In this document: positions 1 through 10,095 of the stretch, piece after piece
How positions within the stretch are numbered: position 1 is the first letter of the stretch
Layout of the letters: every line of letters begins with the position of its first letter
From: Chalciporus piperatus
Lineage: Eukaryota; Basidiomycota; Agaricomycetes; Boletales; Boletaceae
Assembly: GCA_038093975.1 (NCBI GenBank)
Contig: JBBPTG010000097.1
Location: 1 to 64,000 of the forward strand
Length of the DNA stretch: 64,000 nucleotides
Direction: 5' to 3'
The notes under the pieces: model-generated
Database searches by the model: none
Told to the model about the DNA's origin: nothing
What the model saw: the letters and a program-made list of their open reading frames with translations, nothing else
Made by a program: the position numbers and the translations under genes

Positions 1-61
1 TGTCCCGACGGCTCGGGATCTGCAGGGTGTCAATGATGTCACAGCGCCTCCTGAAGATAAT

Positions 62-1819
62 ATGGAAGAGGCACTTGACGTGCTGGAAACTACAACTGGC
101 ACATTGGCCTTAAGTAGGCTTCGCAAGGCAGCCTTGGTTGCCCTCTGTGTTGTCAAACTGCGGGACCAGGCGTCGGATCAAGCAGATTATGACAAACTCA
201 AGAAAGCGGCACTGGTAAACAAGCTACAGGAATGGGTATGGAGGTAGTCTCATCATTCATCAAGTGCAGGGTTGTTTGACGATGATTGCAGCGCCACAAA
301 AGTGGAGTTGTGGATGAACACGGAGTATTGACTGCGGCATTCCAAAAGAAGGCAGACGCTTTGCGCTCTCAGAAAAAGAAGCCGAAAAAAACCAGAGTAC
401 TGGGGCGTTCTACTCTAGCTGCCATTTGGGAGGATATGGATCGACTTTCTCTACCATCATGGGTCGCAGCTGCGCCACGGCATGCAGGTACCACACAGCA
501 CGGACGGCTGACAGCCGATCAATATCGATCTTTGTTCACTCACCATCCACCTCCCTTTCACCCTCGGGCGCCTGTGGGGCACTATGCCACCAGAGTCTCG
601 CGAGTATCAAATGTTCTTGAACTTCATGGATCTGGTGTCGGCCACGAAGGTTGCAATGATGCGGACCATGACACCCGAACGTGCTGGGAGGTACAGGTTC
701 TATATGAAGCGTTACATTCAAGTATTACCCCTCCTCTACCCTGGGCTTTTGCTGGCACCTACACACCACATTTGTCTCCATCTTGGCGATTTACTCGACA
801 ATTTCGGTCCGGTCCATGCATGGAGATGTTTCCCATTTGAGCGGTACAATGGAATATTGCAACAAGTCCTGACGAATGGGAAATATGGTACTATGCTCAG
901 TCCGTCTTTCAAATATCAACCTACTCACCACATATCTCATCCAGGAGAAATGGAGAAGACCATGTTGAATCGTTTCTGTATGGGGCAGCTACTGCGTGGT
1001 CTCCTTTCTGCTGAGTTTGTGCCAGCCGAAGCAGTTCCTCTGGTTGATCAGTTCGAGCGGATTGTCAAGATGGATATCCGTGGCACGCTTTCCAACGACA
1101 TCCTAGCTTTTGATAGCTCCTTCCATGCAGAACAGGAGAAGATATCGTGGAAGGCTTCCGACCTCGAGCGGTTGTCGGAGGAAGAGCACGTTCTGCTGGA
1201 GCGATGGCTCGCGACTCACGTAACCGACTATGATGCATCGAAGAGATCATACCCGTTTGTCTATCACCGACAATCCATCTCTCGCCTGGGAGAGGTTTTC
1301 GCAACAGAGAACAGTTCCTGTCGCAACAGCCATATTATGTTTTGCTCTTCAAGCGGTGTCGTCGCCGGATCCATCCAAGCCATATTTTCTCATACTAGAA
1401 TGGCTTGCGGTAGTGACAACCAAACCCAGACATTCTTTGCTGTGCGACAGTTCTTGCATCTCCCACTTGAGCAGGAATCACCCATGGCTTCGGTATACCA
1501 CGAGTTTCCCGAGGCTGGTGTTTGTTTTGTTTCACCCACGTTCCTTCCCGGGGCAGTACTATTGACGAGCTCAGATATCATTTGTCAATGTGCATTCTCA
1601 TCCGGACTCGGAGTTGCAGGTGACAGCGCTGGTCCCGAGTCTCTTCTTTACCTACAAGCCCTTGACAAGGTAAGTCCGAGTCTACCTGTAATCACCGTGC
1701 CGCTAGCTTACGTCTACTTCCCAGGAGTGAACAGCCCTTTGGATTGGATAGTACCCTCACACTTTGTATCTATATGTGGACGTGATGATTACATAATCTG
1801 TGTTTTGCAAAGAGCTTAG
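62..1819 (+). pseudogene. Decayed C-terminal part of a CACTA/Plavaka-like transposon protein
   Basis: Two frames together read like the C-terminal, DUF4218-like part of basidiomycete CACTA/Plavaka-type transposon proteins. The first frame (62-235, then 292-540 after a GT-AG intron at 236-291) has a basic KKKPKKTR stretch and RSTLAAIWEDMDRLSLPSW. The second (about 542-1819) has LGRLWG, RYIQVLPLLYPG, and the conserved FGPVHAWRCFPFERYNGIL block. The switch between them at about 538-545 falls inside a conserved stretch with no splice sites, so it is a frameshift. The transposase catalytic part would lie left of the window. A possible late intron starts at the gtaagt near 1671. No terminal repeats are visible. 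Family naming is from memory of the FGPVHAWRC motif. Confidence 0.65.
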
Positions 1820-2204
1820 CACTGCCCTCTGAGACACTCGCTCGCAGTCAACGTTGACATGATGACCGTCCAGATGCTGGCCGGAAACTCTCTTTCCTCC
1901 ACCACCCACGTCCGTTCAAGAACACCACGTAGATAGATGTGGAGAGAAAACGTGGGTGCTACGTTTCTTTGTCTCACATTTGCGTTCGCTTGTTAACCAC
2001 GAGCGATAGATTCTTGGACATGTTGATGAGTCGTGCGTTGGACGAGCGGGCCCACACTTTGAAGCAAATCATCGAAGTTGCATTGCATCCAACACCAGTC
2101 TGAGCTCCATCTCATCCGACGAAGAAACCCAGTCTCTCGGATGGAAGTCCGATTCATTCGTCTCGAAACTGTACGACTGTACGACTTGATAGTCCGAGAC
2201 CTGC
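1820..2204. other. Spacer without a recognisable gene
   Basis: Short frames on both strands lack any recognisable motif. It lies between the transposon remnant and the first copy of the minisatellite-bearing repeat. Confidence 0.4.
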
Positions 2205-2560
2205 CTCGACCTGCCTCGACCCTACACGTACAGATGCAGCAGCGCTCTGAATTCACAGAACCGACACTTCCGTGAGCCGTCTCCCGTTTGACAACACCTT
2301 CCTGCCCATCTTCTACATTGTTCTTTGTCGGCATCGCTTGCCTCCGACTCTATACAGCTTGACACTCCTCATCTGCCGCAACTGAGAGCCACTTTCCAAT
2401 CAGCTCCAACCACACCTCTCACTATCAACGAACTCAACAAAGACCGGAAAGGGAAGAAGCACGCCGTGTTTGACGCTGATTCCGAAGAAGAGGGGGCAAA
2501 TGTCAAGTATCTTGAGATGACCGCGAATGAGGTTCCACGACTCCGCAGGTGAGTATTCTC
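2205..2560 (+). repeat. Dispersed repeat family, copy 1 (no minisatellite head)
   Basis: It shares with the copies at 3135, 6450 and 6766 a block running from the acagatgcagca motif, through the EcoRI-like gaattc and a cccgtttgaca segment, to cttctaca. It lacks the 21-bp minisatellite head. Its tail, with gagatgaccgcgaatg, recurs near 7252 and, as gatgatcgcgaatg, near 7448. Confidence 0.7.
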
Positions 2561-2843
2561 CTCGTATTATACCACGGCATCAATTCAACGATTCTCTAGT
2601 GTCAACGAGGCGCTGATCCTCGGCATCACCGAGCAACGACATGCCACTGCCGCTTGCAGCTGTCTCTTAAAAATTCAAGTTTCTGATTGTTGACCTCGTC
2701 GACTTCGTCGATCTCGAACCTTCCAAAAAGCCTCGCGCTGTCGGTACTGCATTATCTTTACGCCCTAACAAGCGACTGATCACCGTTCGCTTCACGACTC
2801 CCCCCCCTCTCCCTCCGTCTTCCCGACCTCGCGACAATGCGGA
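2561..2843. other. Pyrimidine-rich spacer
   Basis: Non-coding in all frames. The right half is rich in C and T, including a run of eight C near 2802. It may be flanking sequence of the broken ligase copy that follows. No gene is supported. Confidence 0.3.
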
Positions 2844-3133
2844 TTGTCACAGAACCCTTTGTGGACTTCTCGACTCTCGTCCTTGGTCGCTTCCTCTGCC
2901 CGTTCTTCTACCGGATATTCAGGCTCTCTACGAGGCATCAATCAGGACGACGAGGACGACGGAGGTGAAGATCCCGATCTCGACGCTGCTCTTGCTGTGG
3001 CCCTAGCAATCAGGGCCGGAGAAAACTATCAAGAGAACATTTTGGATGAAAGTACAATCCGTGCCATCAGTCTTCTCCTTATGCCATCAGGAGGCTCGCC
3101 CTCGATTGCAACAACCGCGTACACGTTGCTTCT
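2844..3133 (+). pseudogene. Fragment of a UFD4-like HECT ligase (armadillo part), first copy
   Basis: The frame carries an acidic DDEDDGGEDPDLDAALAVAL stretch and then ILDESTIRAISLLLMPSGG. That second block is repeated almost exactly in the larger pseudogene at 4653-4756, where it reads LLDETAIRAINLLLMPSGG. At about 3133, after the codons for YTLLL, the coding sequence stops and copy 2 of the dispersed repeat begins. The fragment is therefore a duplicated armadillo-region exon of a UFD4/TRIP12-type ubiquitin ligase cut off by a repeat. The start ATG is only the first in the frame and is probably not biological. Confidence 0.6.
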
Positions 3134-3425
3134 CACATTCTACCTTGTCGGATCGTTGTCCACTTCTGCCAGATCGTTGTCCCCCTCTTTCTCATCACGT
3201 CCCATCCCTCTATAGGCAATCGACCCAAGGAACAACTGCTCAAAACTGTGCAACATCCTTGATTGTCCCAGACCGCCTCGACGCTACACGGACAGATGCA
3301 GCAACACTCCGAATTCCCATAACCAACGCTCCCGCGAGCCATCCCCTGTTTGACAGCACCTTCCCGCCCATCTTCTACAGCTCAGACTCAATGGCGCGCT
3401 GCAAGCCGACCGGAGTGTCTACCCT
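3134..3425 (+). repeat. Dispersed repeat family, copy 2
   Basis: It begins with cattctaccttg and two units of the minisatellite core ggatcgttgtcc. The shared acggacagatgcagca, gaattc and tttgacagcacc block follows, ending near atggcgcgctgcaagccg. The head abuts the broken ligase frame directly. Confidence 0.75.
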
Positions 3426-3589
3426 CGCTTAGTCGTGATATCACGTGACCTCTTTGTCGTTGGATGGATTGGCAGTACACCTTTGTTTCAAGGAAAAGGA
3501 TCGCAATCGTGTCAGCCAGCTTGCTTTATGCGCGGTCATATGCATGGTCGTTTTGAGCTCCATCCACTGCTTATCCTTTACCCACCACC

Positions 3590-6405
3590 ATGATTCCCCC
3601 ATCTCTCGAGAACAGCTTGAAGGTTCTGAATCGGCGGATCGCTCTGCAAAATCGAATCTATCCGATGGGTCAAGCTCTTCAGGCGGTGCGGCGTGTCCAA
3701 CGCTCGCCACCAACTCCGGGACTGCCCGACGGCGCCAGCGCGATAGGCTCCACGCCACCCCTTCACCCTGGTGGTGGAACACGCGTGCGAGACGAAACTC
3801 TCTCAGATAATCCGTCCCAACTGGATTGTGATGACATCCCAAACACGCCCACGCCTACCCGTATACCATTCGTATCCCGATTACCTGGCTCTGGTGGTCC
3901 AGAAGCCCTTCAGGACCCCCCATTGCCATTGGGTGAAGATGAGGTACTTCCCCCCGTGCCATACCCTTCCACGCCTCTCGATCAGAGTGCTGCCGTTGAC
4001 CATGACGCCACTCTGGTTGATGATCGTGATGTTGGCGCCCGTGTCCTGCCTCGCGCTGCAGGATGACAACACCCAACTGCCGATGTGCGACGGGTCCAGT
4101 CGTAAACGGCGGCGCTCTCTGACGCCAGAAGAGGAAGACATTGAGACTTCACCGATCGACAGACGACCACTCAAAACCCGTAAGAAAGCAATGCAAGGAA
4201 GCCGTGCAACTTCGTTGAGTGCATCATCGCATGCTCCTAGCCAGGATGCCTTCAGCAGTGAAGAAGAGATCGAGACCTTGATCTTGCCCATTAACAAGTC
4301 GACTGGCAAGCAGCGAGCGGTGCCCGATCAATATGGTATTTCTCCGTCCACCATTTTCGTAAATCACCTGTCCCTGACCACCGTCTCCCTTCAACAGAGA
4401 ACGACTCAAATAGAAAAATTACCCCCATTGCTACATATTCCATCCTCGATGTTGGAACTCCCGACTTTGCCGTGGACTCGAATGCCAACTCCATCACTGT
4501 GGATGGCCGCAAAAATGGAGCGGACCCGTGTCCACTTCCTGAGGGAGCCATGCAAGACGTGCAGAACGATACCATCAGCTCATCCTCCCACAAAGTCGAC
4601 CTCACTTCGGAGGAGCGCTCGTTGGTCCGCCGTGCATCCACCGAAAACCTTGAGAACCTTTTGGACGAAACTGCGATCCGTGCTATTAATCTTCTCCTTA
4701 TGCCATCGGGAGGCTCGCCCTCGATTGCAGCAAATACATACACGTTGCTTCTCAGGGCGCTGGCTACCGCAGCTCGCGCCAATCCTCGAATCACAATCAC
4801 ACTGTTGCAAGCGGACATTGTGGACACCCTGCACCAGATTCTCACTGGTGTATTACCCTCTGCATCTCCCCGAGATGGTCACAGGTCAGGGGCTTGGATG
4901 CGATGTTACGCATATGACAGTAATGGAGAACTTGGTACACCGCTCGAAAGATCAGGTGGAAGAGATGCTCAGTTTGGTGTCCGAGCTTATGCCACCTCTG
5001 CCTAAAGGTAAACATACTTCCTCTCTGCGCAGGACCCTACACTGACCATTTTTTAAGATGGTGTCTTCGATCACAAGAGTTACACAGACAAGGCATTAAC
5101 ACGCACGGTTAGGCCAAGGCCAAAGCCGATCGTTCTGCGGCTCGACAGGCTGCTGCAGCGGTGTCACACTCAGGAGTAGATACCAACCAAGAGTCAGACG
5201 CGCAGGGTCAAGACACGGATGAGGCTATGCCTCTTGTTTCCAACCCAGAACCCGTCAGTAGTTTCATCCATCCTCTCGCTATTGCAACTGATCGCTTTGG
5301 AACCCCAGCTCGTCCCAGTTGCAAGTTTTGCGTCATCTATTCTATCCTCTAAAGATCACCCGTCGCTGGTTATCGGAGCTCTTCAACTCGTTGTTCAACT
5401 CGTTGACCTTCTTTTACAAAAGTCCTGCGACGAGAGGGTGTCTTCCACGAGATCAACGAAATCGAAGCCACCGCTGCCAGAATGCTCTCCACGACAAAGT
5501 CGAAAGATAAGGATGCGTCGGAGCTTTCTGCTACAGGAGAGCCTGATGTGGTGGCCGTCCATCCCTCATCTACGACCGGTTACAAGAAGCATCATACACT
5601 GTCTCTGGAGCCCGAAGATTCCATCACGCTGCGCGCACGTATCATGCGGTTCAAGTACTCACTCGGGCAAGACGACACTAGCGGTAATGGCGATGGTTCG
5701 TTCGATGATCTTCGGCGCTTGGTGAAGAAGCTCTCGATATCCGAAACGTCTGAACAGACCATGGTCTCTACTCTGAGGGAATTTGCGGATCACCTTTCCT
5801 CGGAGGGTTCTGTTTCCAGTTTCGAACTCCTTCAGAGTGGAGCCGTCGAAGGACTGCTTCGCTTCGCAGGCCCAGGTGAGTCAAACCTCTATGGTGCATC
5901 ACTGTGCACTCAGATCGTGTAGTTCCTGTCAAGCGTCGCGAAGAGATTCCGTACGAGTCCTTCAGCCGGATGCCAAGAGGTGGACATTCGGGCCAATCTC
6001 CCCTTGCTATGTTGGTCAAGAAGTTGCAAGAAAGTCTAACAAGGATGGAGAACTTTGAGGTGATCACTATCGCGCAAGGGAGTGATGGTAACTCGACTCT
6101 TGTTATGCATATTCTGTCGCTAAACTCGATCATCTTTAGATTCAAAACGCAGCTCCCCATCCTTGCTCGCTCGTCAATTACGGCTCCGCTTGACCGCAGA
6201 CAACGACTCCGATATCCCACGCAATCTCCAGAATATGGTAGTCTCGATTCATGCCATTGCGACGTTCCAAGCCCTCAAAGACTACCTCCGCCCTCGTGTT
6301 TCCAGACTGATGGCCAGTGGCCGTTTGTCTAACATGCTCGCAGCATTGGCTGCGTCTGGCTTTGGCCCCGGGACGGCCTCTCGCACACACCCAGAACACG
6401 ACGCC
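3590..6405 (+). pseudogene. UFD4/TRIP12-like HECT E3 ubiquitin ligase, broken and truncated
   Basis: UFD4 ligases polyubiquitinate N-degron and ubiquitin-fusion substrates. The first exons still splice: 3590-4015, 4062-4335 and 4398 onward are in frame over introns of 46 and 62 nt. They encode a low-complexity head with the KRRR basic cluster, then armadillo-type sequence (TAARANPRITITLLQADIV). After that the frame is lost repeatedly: near 4870 (before the TVMENLVHR block), near 5130 (before KADRSARQAAAA), and around 5230-5440 (SFASSILSSKDHPSL and REGVFHEINEIEA lie in different frames). Later pieces (5482-5876, intron to about 5932, then LVKKLQESLTRMENFEV and LLTADNDSDIPRNL-like sequence to about 6402) follow the order of UFD4. 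The protein ends where repeat copy 3 begins, so the whole catalytic HECT domain is missing. The name is from remembered family sequence. Confidence 0.7.
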
Positions 6406-6449
6406 CCGCCGCCGCCGCCGCCACCAGCTCGGCCTCGGTCGCTTCAGTG

Positions 6450-6745
6450 GTACATTCTACCTTGCCGGATCGTTGTCCACCTCTGTCGGATCGTTGTCCA
6501 CTTCTGCCGGATCGTTGTCGATACAGCAGCGCTCCGAATTCGCAGAACTCACCCTTCCGCGAGCCATCTCCCGTTTGACAGCACCTTCCTTTCCGTCTTC
6601 TACAGCTCAGCCTCGTTCTTCGTTGGCATTGCTTGCCTCCGACTCTATTCAGCCTGACACTCGTCATCTGCCGCAACTCCAGGGCACGGAGAGCCACTTT
6701 CCCATCAGCTCCAACCACACCTCCGCGAACCACCTGCATCCATTT
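6450..6745 (+). repeat. Dispersed repeat family, copy 3
   Basis: It opens with tacattctaccttgccgg and three 21-bp units around ggatcgttgtcc (about 6470-6520). The shared gaattc, cgtttgacagcacc and cttctacagctcag block follows. It cuts the ligase pseudogene at its right end. Confidence 0.75.
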
Positions 6746-6765
6746 CATGGGATGCCAATCTCCTC

Positions 6766-7454
6766 ACATTCTACCTTGCCGGATCGTTGTCCACCTCTGT
6801 CGGATCGTCGTCCACTTCTGCCGGATTGTTGTCCACTTCTGCCGGATCGTTGTCCCCCTCTTTCGCATCACCTCGCATCCCCTCTATAGGCAATCGACCC
6901 AAGGAACGACCGCCTTGACACTACACGGACAGATACAGCAATGCTCCGAATTCCCAGAACCAACACTCCCGCTAGCCATCTCCCGTTTGACAGCACCCTC
7001 CCGCAGCCTAACTCTTCGTTCGGATCGCTTGCCCATTACCAGACGATCCCAATGGCGCGCTGCGAGCCGACCGGAAGCCGCGCCAGCGATGTGGCGATGC
7101 AGCTGGAGAATGAAAGGCTCGAAAGATTCGAGAAGTCGTCGTCATCGCGAAACACAATCAAAGCCTCTAGAAAACACCATTCGTCATCTATGTATCGAGT
7201 CAGAGCAGAGGCGTCGTGATGAGCTTCACCCACGTGACCATGCGTATCTCGAGATGACCGCGAATGTGGTTCAACAACGTGAGTATTCCCCTCGTATTCC
7301 TTGCCGGATCGTTGTCCACCTCTTTCGGTATGCGTGGATCTGACAAATCCCACATCGGAGTCCTCGCATCTCATGCACTCGGCCTTCCACGCTCTCTACG
7401 CCCAATCCCGCTCCGCTCCTTCATCGAGCGCCTCGAGACTGCTCTCAGATGATC
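6766..7454 (+). repeat. Dispersed repeat family, copy 4 with tail
   Basis: The head has four to five minisatellite units (about 6775-6860). The shared acacggacagata, gaattc and tttgacagcacc block follows, then a unique part with a gatgcagctggagaatgaaagg segment. The tail motif gagatgaccgcgaatgtgg lies near 7252. A further single minisatellite unit follows at about 7300. No intact gene is supported here. Confidence 0.7.
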
Positions 7455-7810
7455 GCGAATGTGGTTCAACGACTCCGCATGTGAGTATTCTCCTCGCGGT
7501 TCTACTACGACATCAATTTAATGATTCCCTTTTAGCCATCTCTCACGGATTGTTGTCCGCCTCCCTCGGATTGTTGTCCACTTCTGCTGGATTGTTGTCC
7601 ACTTCTGCCGGATTGTTGTCCCCCTCTTTCGCATCATGTCCATTCCCTCTAACTCAAGGAACAACTCCTCCTCATCGACTCCCATTTCTGTTCAGAATCT
7701 CCTCCCAGCTCGTCCCCCTCCTGCCGGATTGTTGTCCCCCTCTTTCGCATCATGTCCACCATTTCTGTTCAGAATCTCCTCCCAGCTCGTCCCCCTCTTT
7801 TCAAAAAAAA
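7455..7810 (+). repeat. Dispersed repeat family, copy 5, minisatellite part
   Basis: Four units of ggattgttgtcc at about 7545-7630 are followed by ccctctttcgcatca. A longer segment ending in ttctgttcagaatctcctcc is present twice (about 7682-7720 and 7762-7800). The unit has drifted to ggattg from the ggatcg of copies 2-4. Confidence 0.7.
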
Positions 7811-9600
7811 ACCTAACCCCTATGACGGGTCTCAAATATTTCATTTACAATAATTCGACTGTCTTTATGATAACAATATGAGAAATCACATTTACAATAA
7901 CCGCGAAAGAAATATTGTTAACAATATGTAAATAACATCCTAAAAGTCTATTCAAATAATGTTCAAGTTCTATCACCATAAGGCACCAACAACACTGTGT
8001 TATTATCCGATACAATTGACAAGAGATATCTGAATGATATTTAAATTCCAGATTGCAATGCTGTTCAATTATTGCATCTCACAATATGCTAATGTTAGGC
8101 TAAACATGGTTTACCATATCTTTCACATGATGAACAGTAAAATATGCTAACTTTATTCAAACTATTGTTTACCATATTACCTTCAGATATGCTAAACATT
8201 ATTTTGTAGGGCTCCTTGTGCAAGACTGGAGAAACTCTCAGACTCAAACAGAGATCATGAACCGAGAACCGAGAAATGATAATCCCTCCCCTAACATTTT
8301 TAACCGCGAAACCAAGCTTAACCGGTGGGCTGCCAACGCAAGGCTATTTCTGTGGAGATTTCATGGTTGTAGTCATGGTGACACTCTGGTGGCAAGTGGT
8401 CTACTACACTCTGCTACACATTTGTTGATATATTTGATGTTTTTGCCACTCAGTCTGATATCACGGTTGGTTCTTCCCGCTTACATAAGCAAAGTCATAG
8501 TCCATGTCAAATGAATTTATTTTGGTCTAATAAGCGTGAGACAATTCCTTGATTTGGTCGAGATAACTTGAAGACACTGACCACAACGACTGATTGTACC
8601 TGATATGCATATCTCATTGTTCGCCATGGGTGAACACACGCAGGTTGTGCAGAGTTCATAAAGCATTCAAACTGAGCAACTTTGCCTCTCAAAGTTGTCT
8701 GCACACATCACCAACGATTCACAATCAGATATTCTTCAATTATAGCAGGAGAATAAGAAATATTATTATAGCGAGTGTTTGCGTGAGTTTGACGACAAAG
8801 TGATCGAACAATGTTGTCAAGGGGTATGAGATTGTAATTTCCAGACACTCACACAAGGGGGTTATCTACTTGAAAAATTCATATTTAGATGTAATTTAAT
8901 AAACAAAGATTTATTCATAGAGAGACGGAAATTAAATATCTCCGGAGAATGTTGGTGAGAGAAGTATAGCTGAATGTATACTCAAGATTTCCTATGTTAC
9001 GGATAGGCATATGGCTTAGACAGTAGGCCGCAACGCTATTTTTCCTGTTTGACAGCGACGTTTTGTGCTAATCGCCATTAATTTCCTCTACGGGGCTGTT
9101 TCGCGCAATTTCGAATATTTCGTTTTTGCGCACTTTTGGGGTTCTCACGCTTTTGCGGTTACCATACAGTCTTGTAGTCAATTTTATGTTGATTTTGGAA
9201 ATATATGTTATGTAGTTTGCTGTCCGTCGGTTGTGCGTTGTCACTCGGTGTTGTTCAGGATTGTGAGGTGCATTCGCAAAAATGTCCTATAATTTAGACA
9301 TGGTATGTGATATTTCGTCAGACATGCCGAACCGCGCAATTCTGGAATTTCAGGAATTGCGCGGTTTGGGGGGTTTGGCGTTATCGTCGAGAATTTTAGT
9401 ACTACTTTGATTACAACATGGTACTATACGGATTTTTACATTACAATTATGAATGCGTCGACGGTTGTGTATAATAACCTCGAGGGGTACGAATCACGCA
9501 ATTTTGTGATTCGCGGAATTGCGCGATTCGGTGTTTCTGGCATTCGTGAGGTATCATGACCCTGTTATGAACCTAACCCATTCACAAAAAGGGCCTATAA
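7811..9600. other. AT-rich island without genes
   Basis: About 1.8 kb visibly richer in A and T than the rest of the window, with many short A/T words such as aatatgctaa and tttaccatat, several repeated. All frames are short and motif-free. It contains the inverted-repeat element at 9327-9531. The origin is unclear: an old transposon, repeat-induced mutation, or a matrix/heterochromatin segment are all possible. Confidence 0.5.
9327..9531. repeat. About 205-bp inverted-repeat (MITE-like) element
   Basis: 15-bp arms at 9327-9341 (ccgaaccgcgcaatt) and 9517-9531 (its complement with one mismatch) face each other. Each end is also palindromic on its own. The left end is a 13-bp perfect hairpin at 9330-9342/9354-9366. 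The right end is a 13-bp hairpin with one mismatch at 9491-9503/9517-9529. Another cgcgcaattt word lies near 9103. No coding capacity. Confidence 0.6.
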
Positions 9601-9758
9601 TTGCCGGATGTTAGTTCAGGAACACGCTCAAGTTCTGGTCGAGAGCTAAAACCCAAGGAAGACGTAGCAAAACTCAACTCGGAAGGACAAAGTGCTAAAA
9701 TAATTTTGTCCAGTACTGTCCCTTATAATTGTCACTCACTGTGTACGACTGGTGTGTG

Positions 9759-9905
9759 CACGGGCTTCCTGGACGCCCGCCGTGCAACGAGTGTCCGCAG
9801 TCACGTGATGTTGATGCCAACGCACCACACGGGCTTCCAGGACGCCCGTCGTGCAACACGCAACTGTAATCACGTGCGCACCAATACCAGCATGTGAGCG
9901 GGCAT
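9759..9905 (+). repeat. Two tandem 69-bp units
   Basis: Units start at 9759 and 9828. Each has cacgggcttcc, ggacgcccg, cgtgcaac and a cacgtg palindrome near its end. A third partial unit (gcgggcatcccagaagccca) follows at about 9898. Confidence 0.7.
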
Positions 9906-9985
9906 CCCAGAAGCCCATTCTCCATGCAGTCTATTCAATATAGCTACCAACTGACTATAGGATGACAGGGGATTGCCTTTCACGG

Positions 9986-10032
9986 AACCCTAATGTCCCA
10001 ATCGGGACATTCTAGGGTTAGGTTTAGGGTTA
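9986..10032. repeat. Telomere-like words in a hairpin
   Basis: 9986-9999 (aaccctaatgtccc) pairs with 10004-10019 (gggacattctagggtt) apart from a two-base bulge. The right arm runs into 10013-10032, a tagggttaggtttagggtta stretch resembling two to three degenerate TTAGGG telomere units. Confidence 0.65.
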
Positions 10033-10095
10033 CAATTCACCCATAACACAGGCCAACATTACGGAAAAATGGAAAGTAGTGGCTAAACTTCATTA

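Noticed and set aside
4848..4920. A 73-nt GT-AG intron that would repair the first frameshift of the ligase pseudogene
   Set aside because: It fits by phase, but it would remove the family-typical QGLG...MTVMENL stretch, which is present in another frame. Later frameshifts have no such solution.
3771..5045. A 424-codon open frame across the ligase pseudogene
   Set aside because: It merely strings together pieces of different exons and introns. The UFD4-like sequence moves between frames, and part of this frame lies in a predicted intron.
6470..7630. The regular 21-bp units as a possible CRISPR-like array
   Set aside because: The units are contiguous, without unique spacers, in a eukaryotic genome; this is a minisatellite.
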